Source of the DNA: Isoetes taiwanensis
Lineage: Eukaryota; Streptophyta; Lycopodiopsida; Isoetales; Isoetaceae
NCBI GenBank assembly: GCA_021234155.1
Contig: JAJEKV010000024.1
Coordinates: 17,445,030 to 17,509,029 of the forward strand
Direction: 5' to 3'
Length of the DNA stretch: 64,000 nucleotides
Under the pieces are notes generated by a model. It saw only the letters and a program-made list of their open reading frames with translations. It did no database searches and was not told where the DNA came from. The position numbers and the translations under genes were made by a program. Shown here piece by piece: positions 1-10,148 of this stretch; position 1 is the first letter of the stretch; each line of letters opens with the position of its first letter.

Positions 1-445
1 ATTCCGAAAAAACCTTCATATTTTTTAAATTCTCAAAATGCCCTAAATTTTAATTTTAAGTATTTTCCCAAATAGTTCTTTTACAAAAGGAAAAAAGGCC
101 CCTGCATATTTTCACAACTGAAATTGCACCTTTATATTGCAGATTTTCACAATAGACAATTTCTTCTATACAGATGGAAGTGTTTCTTACAGATCACAAC
201 CATTTGGAAAAAGGCAAAAGCAAAGGAGGGAAAGCAATGCAAAACAATAAGAATAGCATTTTTCAAAATTTTCCTGGATGGGTTCATTATCTGAAAAAAG
301 AAGAGCAATTTGTGATGGCTCCATTTCTAATTTTGCAAGTACAGGTTTCACAAGGTATGAATATACATTTCTTATATCTGTAAAACACATTGATTGTATG
401 TATGGATGTCAATCTCTTTCTTGTTGCTGTAGTGGTGAATTAATT

Positions 446-479
446 TTCTTTTTTTTTTTATTATTATTATTATTATTTT
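446..479. repeat. poly-T / (ATT)n microsatellite
   Basis: A run of T is followed by about six ATT units. It lies in AT-rich sequence (1-723) where I see no convincing gene; the short ORFs at 174-568 lack recognisable motifs. Confidence 0.8.
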
Positions 480-728
480 GTGGGAAGGATGTTAGACTTT
501 ATTTAATCAAATACAAGTATAAGTGCAAAGACATGAATAAAATCTCCATGGATAAAGACCCACCGTGAAGCAACCTGCCTAAGCGTAAGAGCACACATCC
601 AAATACTCCTCAAAGATTAATCGCCTTTTACGATGAGCAAGTGAAGAACAATGATACGACTTAGCAATGTGACCTTGAGCTTCTTGAAGAACACAGTTAT
701 TTGCCACATCCAAACCTTTAAAGACTAC

Positions 729-1367
729 CTATCTTCGTCTTTTCCAGATAGTCCAAAGCAACCACTCTACTGCAAGATGAAAAGCCTGGCTTTGTAACTC
801 CGTCCAAGCACTTGGGTAAATTGCCATGAGCACTTGTTGATTTGTTAAGGAAGCTTGAAAAAGAGAGCAATCCCATACCTGTCTGAGGTGATCACACATA
901 AAAATGCAGTGTTTAATGGTCTCAGATTCACGCTTGCATACTAGACACTGATCTGATATTCTAGGGTTAAACTTGTGGACAAGCACGTTAACTCAAAGAC
1001 ATCGATGATGAATCTACCACCAAAGAACTGTCACTTTAGGATGAAGTAGCTTATCCCATGCCCAAGACCACATTTGATGCCATTGAAGAGGAAGGAGTTG
1101 AAGGGGCCACTTATTAGAAGGAGGAAGAATATCAGTATCAAGCATTAACTTATACATAGAGTTCACAAGTTTGCACTCTTTAACCCCCTCATAACAAACC
1201 CATATCAAAATATTTTCTTGGTGCGGCAGAATAGGTTGTAGATAGTCAACAACTTTTTGCCAAAGAGCTCTATCCCATCGCTCCAACAAAAACTTCAGCT
1301 GAAACGCCTCCCATAAAAGCAGCCGGCCTGAGTCATACCATGCTACAATTGTTAAGATTCCTGCCAT
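729..1367 (-). pseudogene. LINE reverse-transcriptase zinc-binding (zf-RVT) remnant
   Basis: On the minus strand this reads as the C-terminal zf-RVT region of a plant L1-type LINE. A Trp-rich stretch (WSWAWDKLLHPKVTVLWW) is followed by a Cys/His segment (CLVCKRESETIKHCIFMC) and the closing LLWTIWKRR block. The two open stretches are in one frame and are separated near 987-1013 by in-frame stops where the family normally continues, so this is a decayed copy. No RT catalytic core is visible upstream on that strand. The organisation (Cys-x2-Cys, then His and Cys about 8-13 residues on, then aromatic-rich tail) is known for plant LINE ORF2 ends. The assignment to a LINE is firm; the clade is inferred. 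Confidence 0.75.
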
Positions 1368-1373
1368 TTTTCA

Positions 1374-1867
1374 ATGTCGTTGAGTCAATGGGTGCACTGT
1401 AACGCAAAGTGGTGCATTGTCTGCCAAGGGGATTGACCAACAAGGTGCATTCAGCTGAGCACAACGACTGGACTGATGTGAAATAATGTTTTGACTGTAT
1501 GCCAGAAATCTAACAATCCCTTTAAACATAGAGAAGCATTATGATAAGGCCTCAACCTATAAAATAGACTCTATGGAAGAACAGATTTAAGTGTGACTTT
1601 ACCAAAAGGAATACAGTGGGTAAGAGCCTGTATAAAAAGTCGTAATCCAGATCATCCTTACTCATGAAAGCGTCCAAATGAATATTGAGATCAAAACTTT
1701 ACTCTGCAAATGGATATCAATCATGCCCAACCCTCTAGCAAACTTAGGTTTCATACACTTAGACAAGCTGAGAACCTGTAAATGATACACTATAGCAATA
1801 AGAGGCTAACCCAAAGGCATGCCATTGTTACATTTGGCACCGTGTCATTTGCTCTACCCCACTTTTA
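1374..1867. other. non-coding, nothing recognised
   Basis: This stretch between the LINE remnant and the polypyrimidine tract has no ORF with recognisable motifs. It may be further decayed LINE sequence, but I cannot show that. Confidence 0.4.
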
Positions 1868-2311
1868 CCCTTTTTTCTTTTTCTTTTTCCTAGTTTTCCT
1901 TACACGTTTCCTTTTTTTCGTTTCCTTTTTTTTCTTCTTCACACCACTTTTTCCTCTCCGCTTCCCTTCCTTTTTCCCTTCCCCTTTTTTCAATCTACTT
2001 TTTCCTTTCCCTTTTCCTCCTTACTCCACCTTTTTTCCTCTTTTCTCCACCCTTTCTCTCTTCCCCTTTTTTTCCTTTTTTCCTTTTCCTATGCTCTTTT
2101 TTCGCTTCCCTTTTCCCCTGTCTTCACTCTTTCTCTTTTTCCCATTTTTCTGTGCTCGTTCCCCTTCCTGTTTCCTGTTTTTGCTTCTTTTTTTTACCTC
2201 GTGTCCCTTTTCCAAGATTCCCTTTCTCCCTCCCTTTTTTTTCTTTTCCCTTTCACTTTTCTATGCCCTTTTTCCCCTCCCTTCTCCACACTTTTTTTCT
2301 ATTCCTCGTTT
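1868..2311. repeat. long degenerate polypyrimidine tract
   Basis: About 440 bp of almost pure C and T on the plus strand, built from variants of TTTTCCCTT. The open frame across it is a low-complexity Phe/Pro/Leu/Ser translation and is not a gene. The tract abuts a LINE 3' end at 2313-2388, so it may be an expanded LINE 3' untranslated segment. Mirror-like polypurine-polypyrimidine DNA of this length can form triplex structures; that is known chemistry, not something shown here. Confidence 0.8.
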
Positions 2312-2312
2312 T

Positions 2313-2388
2313 CCCATTGTGTGGGTCCCATGTCTTTTTGGTCTTCATGGACATTAATATATATTCTATTCTATTCCATTCCTTTAGA
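2313..2388 (+). mobile_element. LINE 3' end remnant (GGGTCCCAT family)
   Basis: The segment contains GTGGGTCCCATGTCTTTTTG, then GGTCTTCATGGAC, and ends in repeated ATTCT units. The same block order occurs at 30,090-30,165 (plus) and 46,993-47,070 (minus), each time after LINE coding sequence and before a short tandem tail. I infer the 3' end of one LINE family. Confidence 0.7.
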
Positions 2389-3040
2389 CGAGAACCAATT
2401 TCTTAGTCCTAAACCTATTTGCTCACCTTGATATTCTAATACAAATGTATGGAAAGAAGAAACTAAAATTTGACTATTAGAATATGCAATATTAATAGTA
2501 ATGAAATAGGACCGAGTCATCAGCCTCAAACCGGAACTACCAATAAAAATGTTCAAGCTAAGTTCGACTTTGATCAGTAGAATGTGCTGGGCTATTTTGT
2601 CATAGAGAGGGTGATAAAATGCCCATGCTTACGTTGAGAATTCCTAAATGGAAAGGCATGTAAGACCTAGACATCACATCAACTTTTTGTCTTATAGAAG
2701 GACAAGAAGCAATATGTTACCATCCAGAAAGAAACATAAAAGCATGATTTCATTAATTGGAGAGAATAACGCAATTTTGAGAATTTCAAGCACACCTAAT
2801 TTGCTCAAGCACCAATACTTTCACCTACTAGAAGAGCCCAAGACACATGAGGTCACATGATACAAATATCCATACAAATCATGCATTATACTTGTACGTG
2901 TACATGATACTTTTACCTTACTAAAATCCAAGATACAAAGCATGATTTCACATGATACACATATCCATATAGAATATGCATTATACTTGTACACGTTCAA
3001 TAATAGCGCTACAGTCTACCCCAATAATTCACATCAATAA
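2389..3040. repeat. non-coding with a ~55-bp direct repeat
   Basis: Segments near 2853-2912 and 2946-3000 are imperfect direct repeats (CACATGATAC, then ATATCCATA, then GCATTATACTTGTAC). No coding signal was seen elsewhere in this stretch. Confidence 0.6.
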
Positions 3041-3050
3041 TTTTACTTCA

Positions 3051-3057
3051 CTATAAA
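3051..3057 (+). promoter_or_regulatory. TATA box
   Basis: TATAAAA follows a CACT context about 40 bp before the ATG at 3095. Spacing and context fit a plant core promoter. Confidence 0.5.
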
Positions 3058-3094
3058 AGCAGCTCCATTCGGGGCTAGAGGTCATTCATCTCCC

Positions 3095-3331
3095 ATGGAT
3101 TATTCGCCTTCTTTTGTTCACCACATCGAGGCGATCAAGTGCTCAATGAGCTATAATGATATTGTCGGTTGCCACGTTAGGGGTATTCTTCTTGATCCCT
3201 ACCTGCAACGCAAAGCCAATGGTGCTGAGATTCGTTGCCCCGGGCTAACTCGTGTTATGATCCATCTTATCTGGCTTCCTGAGCGCAATAGCTATGAGAT
3301 AAATGGGATCACCGCAGTTGAAGATGAGTGA
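3095..3331 (+). CDS. hypothetical protein or first exon
   Basis: A 78-codon frame begins at ATG 3095, a short distance after a TATA box. The protein is Cys/His-containing and not low complexity, but I do not recognise it. A possible splice donor (GATGA then GTGAGT) lies at the very end, so this could be a first exon rather than a whole gene. No continuation was identified before the minus-strand pseudogene that begins at 3544. It may belong to the neighbouring mobile element. Confidence 0.35.
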   Translation: MDYSPSFVHHIEAIKCSMSYNDIVGCHVRGILLDPYLQRKANGAEIRCPGLTRVMIHLIWLPERNSYEINGITAVEDE

Positions 3332-3543
3332 GTCACCTATTCCGTAATAAAATTGATATTAGTGTACGCATCACCTATATAAGATGCAAGCATGTCTAAT
3401 TGATATATGATATAATAGTTATGTACAAGAAAAGTTGTGTTGCTGAGTAGATGAATAATGCATATCTTACCTCAAGAATCCGCCGCATTGTTCTTAGCTT
3501 CATTAGCCACCAATTGTCCCCTTCATCTTCACCTTGAATAGCC

Positions 3544-6500
3544 TCAAGTGTCCCCTTCATCTTCAGCAGCTTCTTTAGACAATAATTCTTGGAGCTGGAT
3601 TCCTACACATGTAGGGATCATTACTTGTGATGGCTTGTTCTTGACCAACCAACCATAGTCAATAGTTTTCAGATGTTGGTAACGTGGTGGGTCATTTGGA
3701 TTTGGCCTCCACTTCTTCTCCCAGCAATCTTTGTACTGCTGGCCATAGGTGGTTCCTTTCCTCACCACGGGCTCCCACCAAGACACAAGCACTTCCTCGT
3801 AATGTGGAAGAGTGGGATCCTGTATGGGCTCCTCTTCTGCATAGCCTAGCCATGTCGGACAAGCATCTCCAGGTGTAATAAGCAATAACATACCTTTCTT
3901 TACATCTGTTTAAGGTGTGAAACTTCGTAAAGTTGCTATATTTTACCATTTTTTAAAATCTGGATTCGATGGTTTACTAGGATGCGTACGCTAAAGAACT
4001 TCATAAAATCGCCAAAATTTGATAATATTGCATCCCAATTATAGTAAATTCGCCAAATTAATGGACATTTTACAGTAAAAACCTAAATTTTATGGTAAAA
4101 CATCCAATTCTACTAAATTCATTTCTATAAAAATGTTGGAAAAATAGGAAACAATCGCCACCATTTCAATAGTTTAGAAGCAGCTAGAGGATGATAAAGT
4201 CATCACTGGTCAAAAACCTGGACCGGGTTTCTAGGCTTATCCTTTGCAGATCCTATATAAGGCGGGGGTGCATCGTACTCATCAACCAAAGTGCTTTCTG
4301 GCTTAACCAGCACATCTTGCCTTGTGATAGGCCAGAAGTCCTTGATTTTTATAATGCTTGTGGGAACCACACCTAGGACACGCATTAGATCTGACCAGTA
4401 GTCAATAACTTCATTCATGTAAGCATTAGACCACGAGTTCTCACCTGCCCTTGAGATATGGGCCCAGTGCATCATATATTTTGCAATAGATGATCTTAAT
4501 GCTCCAATGTCTTTTAAGCTACCATACGGCATCACCGTCTTTGGCGAGCCCCTAGGCATCATGGGCAAATCATTCTCGTCCGCTTTCCACATTCTAATAC
4601 CTTTGTGAGGCAACCATTCTCGATGACCTGGCCTCATCTTGTAGTACATTAAAGGCCATCCATCCCTCATACAGAACTTGAAAAGCAGGGGTTCCAAGTG
4701 ACCAATCAATCAATCTTTTTTATCTGGGATGTACCCTTTCACAGAAGACTTCCAATCCGGAACCTCGGTGACTAGGTATGGTGTTGGTGCTTTGGTGCTG
4801 CATTCCCGAAAAAGTTGCATAAGCTCTGGAATAGTCAACGCATCTGATCTGCGTAGCAGAGTCGAGTAATTACCGAATAGAGCATCAATATCATCGTGTG
4901 TGTGACCCACCATCATGAACCCGAGCTGTATTTGCTCAAAAACACCCAGTGAAACAAGATAGGAAAGGTAAGAGAAAAGATATCTATTTTTATTCTGGCC
5001 AGCACAATTGTCTAATTGCAAGTAGAGCCTCCTGGGTAGCTGTTTATGCTGCACCGGGGGTGCTGGAGGGGCCACAAAAGCAGTGCCTATGTTGTTGACC
5101 TTCTTGGTCTTCAAAGCAGCAGTGTTCAATATTGTAGCACCCCATTCGCATTCTGGAAGGGATGACTCCCTCAAATTGCCCCAGTTGTCAAAGGAGGCAT
5201 CCTCCATAGTTTTCAATATATGGTTCATAGAACCAATATGAAAATTAGAGTCATCTTTCCAAAGGTCAAGTGAGAAATGCCCCAAGGCATCTATGCCATG
5301 GCCATGCATGAGTGCACCAGTCAAACTTACTTTCAAATGCTCTCCCCTCCACACCGACTTGACTAACTTCTCAAGTCTAGGCAACATTGTCTTATTCTGG
5401 TCCATTTTGTCGTGTATGATTGTGAGTGCATGCTCTGGAGAACGGTGTGAAAGAGCTCTCCATGACCAGTAAAGGCTTCTACAAGACATATGAGCCTTCC
5501 TGTCCATCTGCAGCTCTCTTCTCTCTCTTGGATCTCTTGTCTTGGCTAGTTTCTCTTTTATTACAATACAGCTATTACATTTAGAGAAGGCAATCCTTTT
5601 GGCTATTGCATTTGTGGTGCTCCTTCCATACACTCGAGAACGACGATGGAGATATGTGCTTCCCAGTCATCTCCATTACGCTGGCATCAACCTCATGAAA
5701 AATATCTTTTTTCGTCAAGACAGAGGGCAGTCGCTTCACATTCTCCCTTGCACCTTCTGTGGTTACTTTTGATCTATGGGGCATGACTTCTGCATTCTCA
5801 TCTATGTATATAGACAATATGGCATCTCCAGCCAGGGTATGAGATCTGGTTTTCTTGAATCCAGTGTTACCATGTTCAGCTATCCTATGCCCCCATAAAT
5901 AATTTCCGCCATTTGTAGAATGTGGACAAAGGGTATACTATAGGTCAGATACCATGCTTTCAAGCATACTTGTTTGTTGTTTATCATCAGTTTCTGCACC
6001 TGACCATTCTCTGAGCAAAGGTCTAGCATGTTATAAGTGAAGGTGGTTCTGTCAGCTGCTTTCATATTCCAATAGAACGTCCTAATGCACGTGATCTCAC
6101 ACGTTGTAAAATTTGCACAACATCTTCTAATGCAGCAAATTGACGACTTGAAATCCCGAATTGCAACTGCAGTGATTTTCCTTGCTGCTTTACTTGGCAG
6201 AGCAGGCTTTCGTGCTGTTCGATTGACCATTCTATATGGTCTTCTTTTAACAGACTCTCCTTCGAATTTCAGAGCGTATGGCTCCACTTCCATGAATTCC
6301 TCTCTCACTGCCTTAATGAGCTTGGAGACAGGAACATTATCCACTGTGACCAAGTCGTTGTGCCATCTCACTAAGTCATACCGTTGCGGTACCTTGGCAC
6401 AAGCCTGGCATCTCATAGACGTTCTTTCTGGCATTGGATACAACCTCATAATTGTGACACCCAAGAACTCTTCTCCCAACTTCATGTCGGCAACTGCATG

Positions 6501-6938
6501 ATTAGGATCAGTGAAAATGATCATATCCAATGCATATGGCTTACCACAACACTCATGCAACAACGAGCAAGTCTTCTCAATGAGTTCCTCCCTTGAAATA
6601 CCTTCATGTCGAGGGCATGCCTCAGGCTTTGCATCTTCCTCTTGAATGCACAGTCAATTTATGCGTTTAACTTGTGCTGGTGGTGTGACGACATTATCTT
6701 CTGCAGTTTCTAGGTCTGAGATGTCATTGCTGGGCCAAAGAATAAATGACCCCTTTGACTCTTCAAGTGTATCAATCTCAGGTTCAGGATAGAGCAACGG
6801 CAGATCTCCATTGAAAATACATTTTAGTGACACAACCTTGAATCCCTCAAGCAGAGGCAAATTATGGTGAGTAGTAAAGCTGTATACTTTGCCCTCGACA
6901 ACTTTAATGCCATTGTATGACATGCACTTTAGCTCCAT
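3544..6938 (-). pseudogene. DUF7869-like transposase-type gene, broken
   Basis: On the minus strand the frame opens after a clear acceptor (TTACAG then GATGG) with ATG at 6938. An N-terminal part (6938-5880) has a Cys-rich helical segment (SSICCIRRCCANFTTCEITC), then a linker. The core (5633-4710) carries LYLQLDNCAGQNKNR and VGHTHDDIDALF. These Asp/Asn/His motifs mark the RNase H-like DUF7869 family, which I associate with transposon genes. A C-terminal stretch (4709-4203) and a separate 3' block (3891-3544, rich in Trp) follow, split by an AT-rich gap that may be an intron. The frame is broken by in-frame stops at about 6654 and 4710. Two frame changes, near 5890 in a run of G and near 5620, compensate each other. 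The family is likely; transposase activity is inference. Confidence 0.6.
3900..4200. other. AT-rich gap inside the DUF7869-like gene (probable intron)
   Basis: About 300 bp with repeated CGCCAAA and TAAAATT words separates the last coding block of the minus-strand pseudogene from the preceding one. Similar AT-rich words with TTCATAAAAT and TCGCC occur at 34,380-34,450, so part of it may be a dispersed AT-rich repeat. Confidence 0.4.
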
Positions 6939-6972
6939 CCTGTAACAATAACAGGAGAAAGTAGTGTTACAA

Positions 6973-7083
6973 ATCGCGGCCGCGATCCTTTGGACCAAAT
7001 CTTAAGTCTGGAACACCTGAAAGGGCATTCCAGATATGAATACATATTACCTTGAATGTGCTTGACAGGATCGCCGCCGCGAT
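6973..7083. repeat. two 14-bp palindromes, ATCGCSGCCGCGAT type
   Basis: A perfect palindrome ATCGCGGCCGCGAT lies at 6973-6986, and a one-mismatch copy ATCGCCGCCGCGAT at 7070-7083. They sit just upstream of the main exon of the minus-strand DUF7869-like gene, in its leader or first intron. The same motif is clustered in the first intron of the divergent ParB-like gene (10,257-10,623) and again at 12,721 and 12,828, and I found it nowhere else in the window. Confidence 0.85.
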
Positions 7084-7381
7084 TTTGTTGAGGTGACAAC
7101 CGTTGTGACCAATGGTAAGCCTTTGAATTGCTGTTTCAAGATAAAACATCAATGATTCATACTAATATCCCGCTTCCTAGAGAAACCAAATAAATGCCGC
7201 TCTAACAAATGATGTGGCAATTACAGAGTTTAGCCAAGTATAGCATCAGACTAGCAAACTACCCAAAGTGTGCTTCAGACTAATTTCCAGATTTAATAGA
7301 TAACTCCACAGATATGCATACCAAATAACCAGATATTTGCAAATTTTAGCATCTTAACTACCCACAAATCGTTTACAACAC

Positions 7382-7510
7382 GTCAAATGCATCTTAACAA
7401 CTCAACATGCATCTTAACAGCTCAACATCATCTTAACAAGTCAACATGCATCTTAACAGCATGCATCTTAACGTGCATCTTAACAACATGCATCTAAACA
7501 TGCAACTGGA
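7382..7510. repeat. minisatellite of CATGCATCTTAACA units
   Basis: Seven or more imperfect copies of CATGCATCTTAACA with short spacers occur in about 130 bp, in the divergent region between the DUF7869-like and ParB-like genes. Confidence 0.75.
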
Positions 7511-7734
7511 GTGGCAAATAGCAAATTCAATCGAACAAGAAATATACAGAAAGCTAACTTGGCTTACCTCGCGAACCGTTCAAATTGAGCGAAAACTTCT
7601 TTATTCTGTGGTCGCCTGCGCCCACATACACAGGCCCAGAAAACAACAAACAGCTCCCACGACAATCGGGAACGGAGCGCCCAAAAATTGGAATGAAGCG
7701 CCTCTGAATTGGTTTCTGTCTGGGTTCTGAATGC

Positions 7735-7795
7735 GAATTCAAAATGTATGAATTTGAATTCGAAAATGCATGAATTTGAATTCGGAAATGCAGTT
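7735..7795. repeat. short tandem repeat, ATGAATTTGAATTCG units
   Basis: Two full and one partial copy of a ~22-bp unit (AAATGCATGAATTTGAATTC and variants). The LINE coding frame begins just downstream. Confidence 0.7.
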
Positions 7796-7819
7796 ATCGT
7801 CCTCCCTGCATGAGTAATT

Positions 7820-9736
7820 ATGGTTACGATTTGGCGTACCTTGACTGTCGCTGTCCTGCCATTAATACCGGACCCGTCAACTTTTACAGAATCGGAGGTG
7901 CAGGAAACACTAAGCAGTATGGCCAACAATAAGGCATGTGATATGGATGGACTGTGCGTGGAGCTCCTAAAATGGGGCGGGCAGCAGACATTGTCCACGC
8001 TTACAAGCTTGCTAAATGAAGGGATTAGACAAGGTTTGCCAGATAATTGGAACATAAACAGGGTCCACCCAATACACAAAGCAGGTGATAAGAGAGTGAT
8101 ATCAAATTACAGAACAATTCTTATTGGGAGTACTTTTGCAAAAAATTTGGGCAGCCTTTTGGAATCTAAGCTTAGCTTGTGGGCAGAAGGAAATGATAAA
8201 CGTTCTCCATGCCAAGCTGGTTTTAGGAAAGGACATAGTACGTTAGACCATGCTCTTGCACTCAGAGTATTGGTGGAGAAAGCTAGACATCCGAATGCAA
8301 CTCTGTTTGTAGCATTTATAGATTTCGCCAAAGCATTTGACTCCGTTCCAAGAGATAAGCTAAGCGAAAGGATGGTGCAGTTAGGGGTTCCTGAAGAAAT
8401 CAGAGCAGCCATAGCCCAGTTATACTCAGAAGTTATGATTAAAATCTCAACAGATTTGGGCACACGAGTGAGAAACACGGTCGGAGTACGCCAAGGCTGC
8501 CCATTATCGCCAACTTTGTTTGGCATTTTCATAGACGAATTGGAAGAATGGCTCAAAGATCAATCATTACAGGGCACACAAATAGGTAACTGTCTTATTC
8601 AGTTGTTGTTATACGCAGATGATATCGTATTGCTAGCCAACAAAAAGCAAGTATTACAGAAACATTTGCACGGGCTGGAATTATTCTGCATTGCAAAGGG
8701 GATGAAGGTAAATATAGCTAAGTCCAAAATTATAGTTTTTGGTACTAGGGAGAGACCAGATTTCTTATATCAGGGTCATGCACTTGAAACAGTAGAATGC
8801 TACAAATACTTGGGCATTGATTTTGCCTCAAATTACAGCTGGAAAGATTGTGTGAAAAGAAGAGTCACAGGAGGAAAATCAGCCTTATACAGCATGCTAA
8901 CAAGATGTAATAAAGCTTTCTTAATTGATTGGGAGCTGAAAAAAACGCTTTTCAAGACTCTTGTGCAAACGGTGCTGTTATATGGTACGCCAGTGTGGGG
9001 GCCAGGATGTCCGGCTAAGCTATGGAGCCAAGTAGAATCCGTGCAAAAAATGTTTCTGCGAGAAGAGCTTGGGATCAAAGCTCAAACTCCGTATGCAATA
9101 ATGCTAGCAGAAGTTGGGTTGCTACCTCTCGAGCTTGAAGCTCTTTATCAAACTGTAAATTTTATGAACAGGCTACAAGAACAAGAGTCAACTCGAATCT
9201 CCTATCAAGCTATGGCAAATTCAGAACAAGGGTGGCTAAGAGATTTCTGGAATTGGGCAAAAAAATGGGGGTTATCGGAAGCAAACTGGCCTAATGATAA
9301 GAACGAAGCTAGAACCTTATTGGAAAAGCTTGCAGTAGATAGTTTATGGGCTGCCCCGGGTAGCAAAATGTCTCATTATAGAAGTAAAGTTAATGACATG
9401 AGAGAATACAAAAGCCAAGCTTATCTATGCTCGGATATCCCAAAGGCATATAAACGAGTAATGGCTAGATACCGAACCAGCTCTCATCCGCTAGAGATTG
9501 AAGTAGGCAGATGGTTTAACATTCCCATGGAAGACAGGAAATGTAAGATATGTGGCGCTGGAGACGTGGAGGATGAAGCCCACACCTTTTTGCACTGCAC
9601 AGCATATGAGCATATAAGGGAGGAGTTCGAGGTACACATAGACAGTTTTTATACATTGTTAAATCTGGAACCATTCTTTGTAGGAGAGTATATGTACAGG
9701 GTGGATACACACCGTACATTTTTGTTAAAGTTGTGA
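7820..9736 (+). CDS. LINE ORF2 fragment: reverse transcriptase, 5'-truncated
   Basis: An uninterrupted 638-codon frame encodes the reverse transcriptase of a non-LTR retrotransposon. Motifs run in order: NNKACDMDGLCVELLKW (RT-0), QAGFRKGHSTLDHAL, FVAFIDFAKAFDSVP (block A Asp), VRQGCPLSPTLFGIFIDEL, LLYADDIVLLA (catalytic YADD near 8612) and YKYLGIDF. The C-terminus has a CKICGAGDVEDEAHTFLHC zinc motif. No endonuclease domain precedes it and the open frame starts near the RT, so the copy is truncated at its 5' end, as LINEs usually are. The open frame suggests a fairly young insertion. The same zinc motif type is seen at 29.8 kb and 47.4 kb. The annotated ATG is only the first in frame, not a demonstrated start. 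Confidence 0.9.
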   Translation: MVTIWRTLTVAVLPLIPDPSTFTESEVQETLSSMANNKACDMDGLCVELLKWGGQQTLSTLTSLLNEGIRQGLPDNWNINRVHPIHKAGDKRVISNYRTILIGSTFAKNLGSLLESKLSLWAEGNDKRSPCQAGFRKGHSTLDHALALRVLVEKARHPNATLFVAFIDFAKAFDSVPRDKLSERMVQLGVPEEIRAAIAQLYSEVMIKISTDLGTRVRNTVGVRQGCPLSPTLFGIFIDELEEWLKDQSLQGTQIGNCLIQLLLYADDIVLLANKKQVLQKHLHGLELFCIAKGMKVNIAKSKIIVFGTRERPDFLYQGHALETVECYKYLGIDFASNYSWKDCVKRRVTGGKSALYSMLTRCNKAFLIDWELKKTLFKTLVQTVLLYGTPVWGPGCPAKLWSQVESVQKMFLREELGIKAQTPYAIMLAEVGLLPLELEALYQTVNFMNRLQEQESTRISYQAMANSEQGWLRDFWNWAKKWGLSEANWPNDKNEARTLLEKLAVDSLWAAPGSKMSHYRSKVNDMREYKSQAYLCSDIPKAYKRVMARYRTSSHPLEIEVGRWFNIPMEDRKCKICGAGDVEDEAHTFLHCTAYEHIREEFEVHIDSFYTLLNLEPFFVGEYMYRVDTHRTFLLKL

Positions 9737-9803
9737 ATATTTGCTCCATGGCCTTTCAAGGTCCTAAGTGAGCACTAGACAAATAAATAAATAAATAAAT
9801 AAA
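9737..9803 (+). mobile_element. LINE 3' untranslated region and (AAAT)n tail
   Basis: A short AT-rich 3' segment ends in six AAAT units. Such microsatellite tails mark the 3' end of many non-LTR elements. This tail differs from the ATTCT tails at 2.35 and 30.15 kb and from the TTCC tail at 47.0 kb. Confidence 0.75.
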
Positions 9804-9811
9804 AATTTTAT

Positions 9812-10030
9812 CCCGTCCTTACGCCCGCCTGTTTCACGTCAGACATTTGTACGCCCGTCATTAATGCGCCCGTCAGTCATTAATCCCCCCTAATATTAAC
9901 GCCCATCATTGTCAATGCCTTTCATTAATTACCCAAAATGTTCATGCCCGTCATTAATGCGCCCGTCAATCATTAATACCCTTCATTAATGCCCTAATTA
10001 ATTCGCGCGCTCATTAATACGGCCCTCATA
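9812..10030. repeat. degenerate CCCGTCATTAATGC tandem repeat
   Basis: About ten imperfect copies of GCCCGTCATTAATGC fill the 220 bp before the ParB-like gene promoter. A second short degenerate repeat (about 20 bp, GCGCCTxCGACC) follows at 10,080-10,146. Confidence 0.75.
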
Positions 10031-10039
10031 AATACACTT

Positions 10040-10052
10040 CCTATATATATCA
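10040..10052 (+). promoter_or_regulatory. TATA-like box of the ParB-like gene
   Basis: CTATATATAT lies about 100 bp upstream of the proposed ATG at 10,149. Confidence 0.45.
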
Positions 10053-10148
10053 TGTTTCTATAATCTTCGCGAAACTTTCCAGCGCCTCGACTGCGAAATC
10101 AGTGCCTTCGACCAAAATCCGCGCCTGCGACCAGGAATCAGCGCCATC

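Noticed and set aside
1782-2406. Long ORFs across the T/C-rich tract
   Set aside because: The translations are low-complexity Phe/Ser/Pro/Leu in all frames; this is an effect of the missing purines.
7564-8556. Minus-strand ORFs opposite the LINE RT start
   Set aside because: They are antisense shadows of the RT frame and have no motifs.
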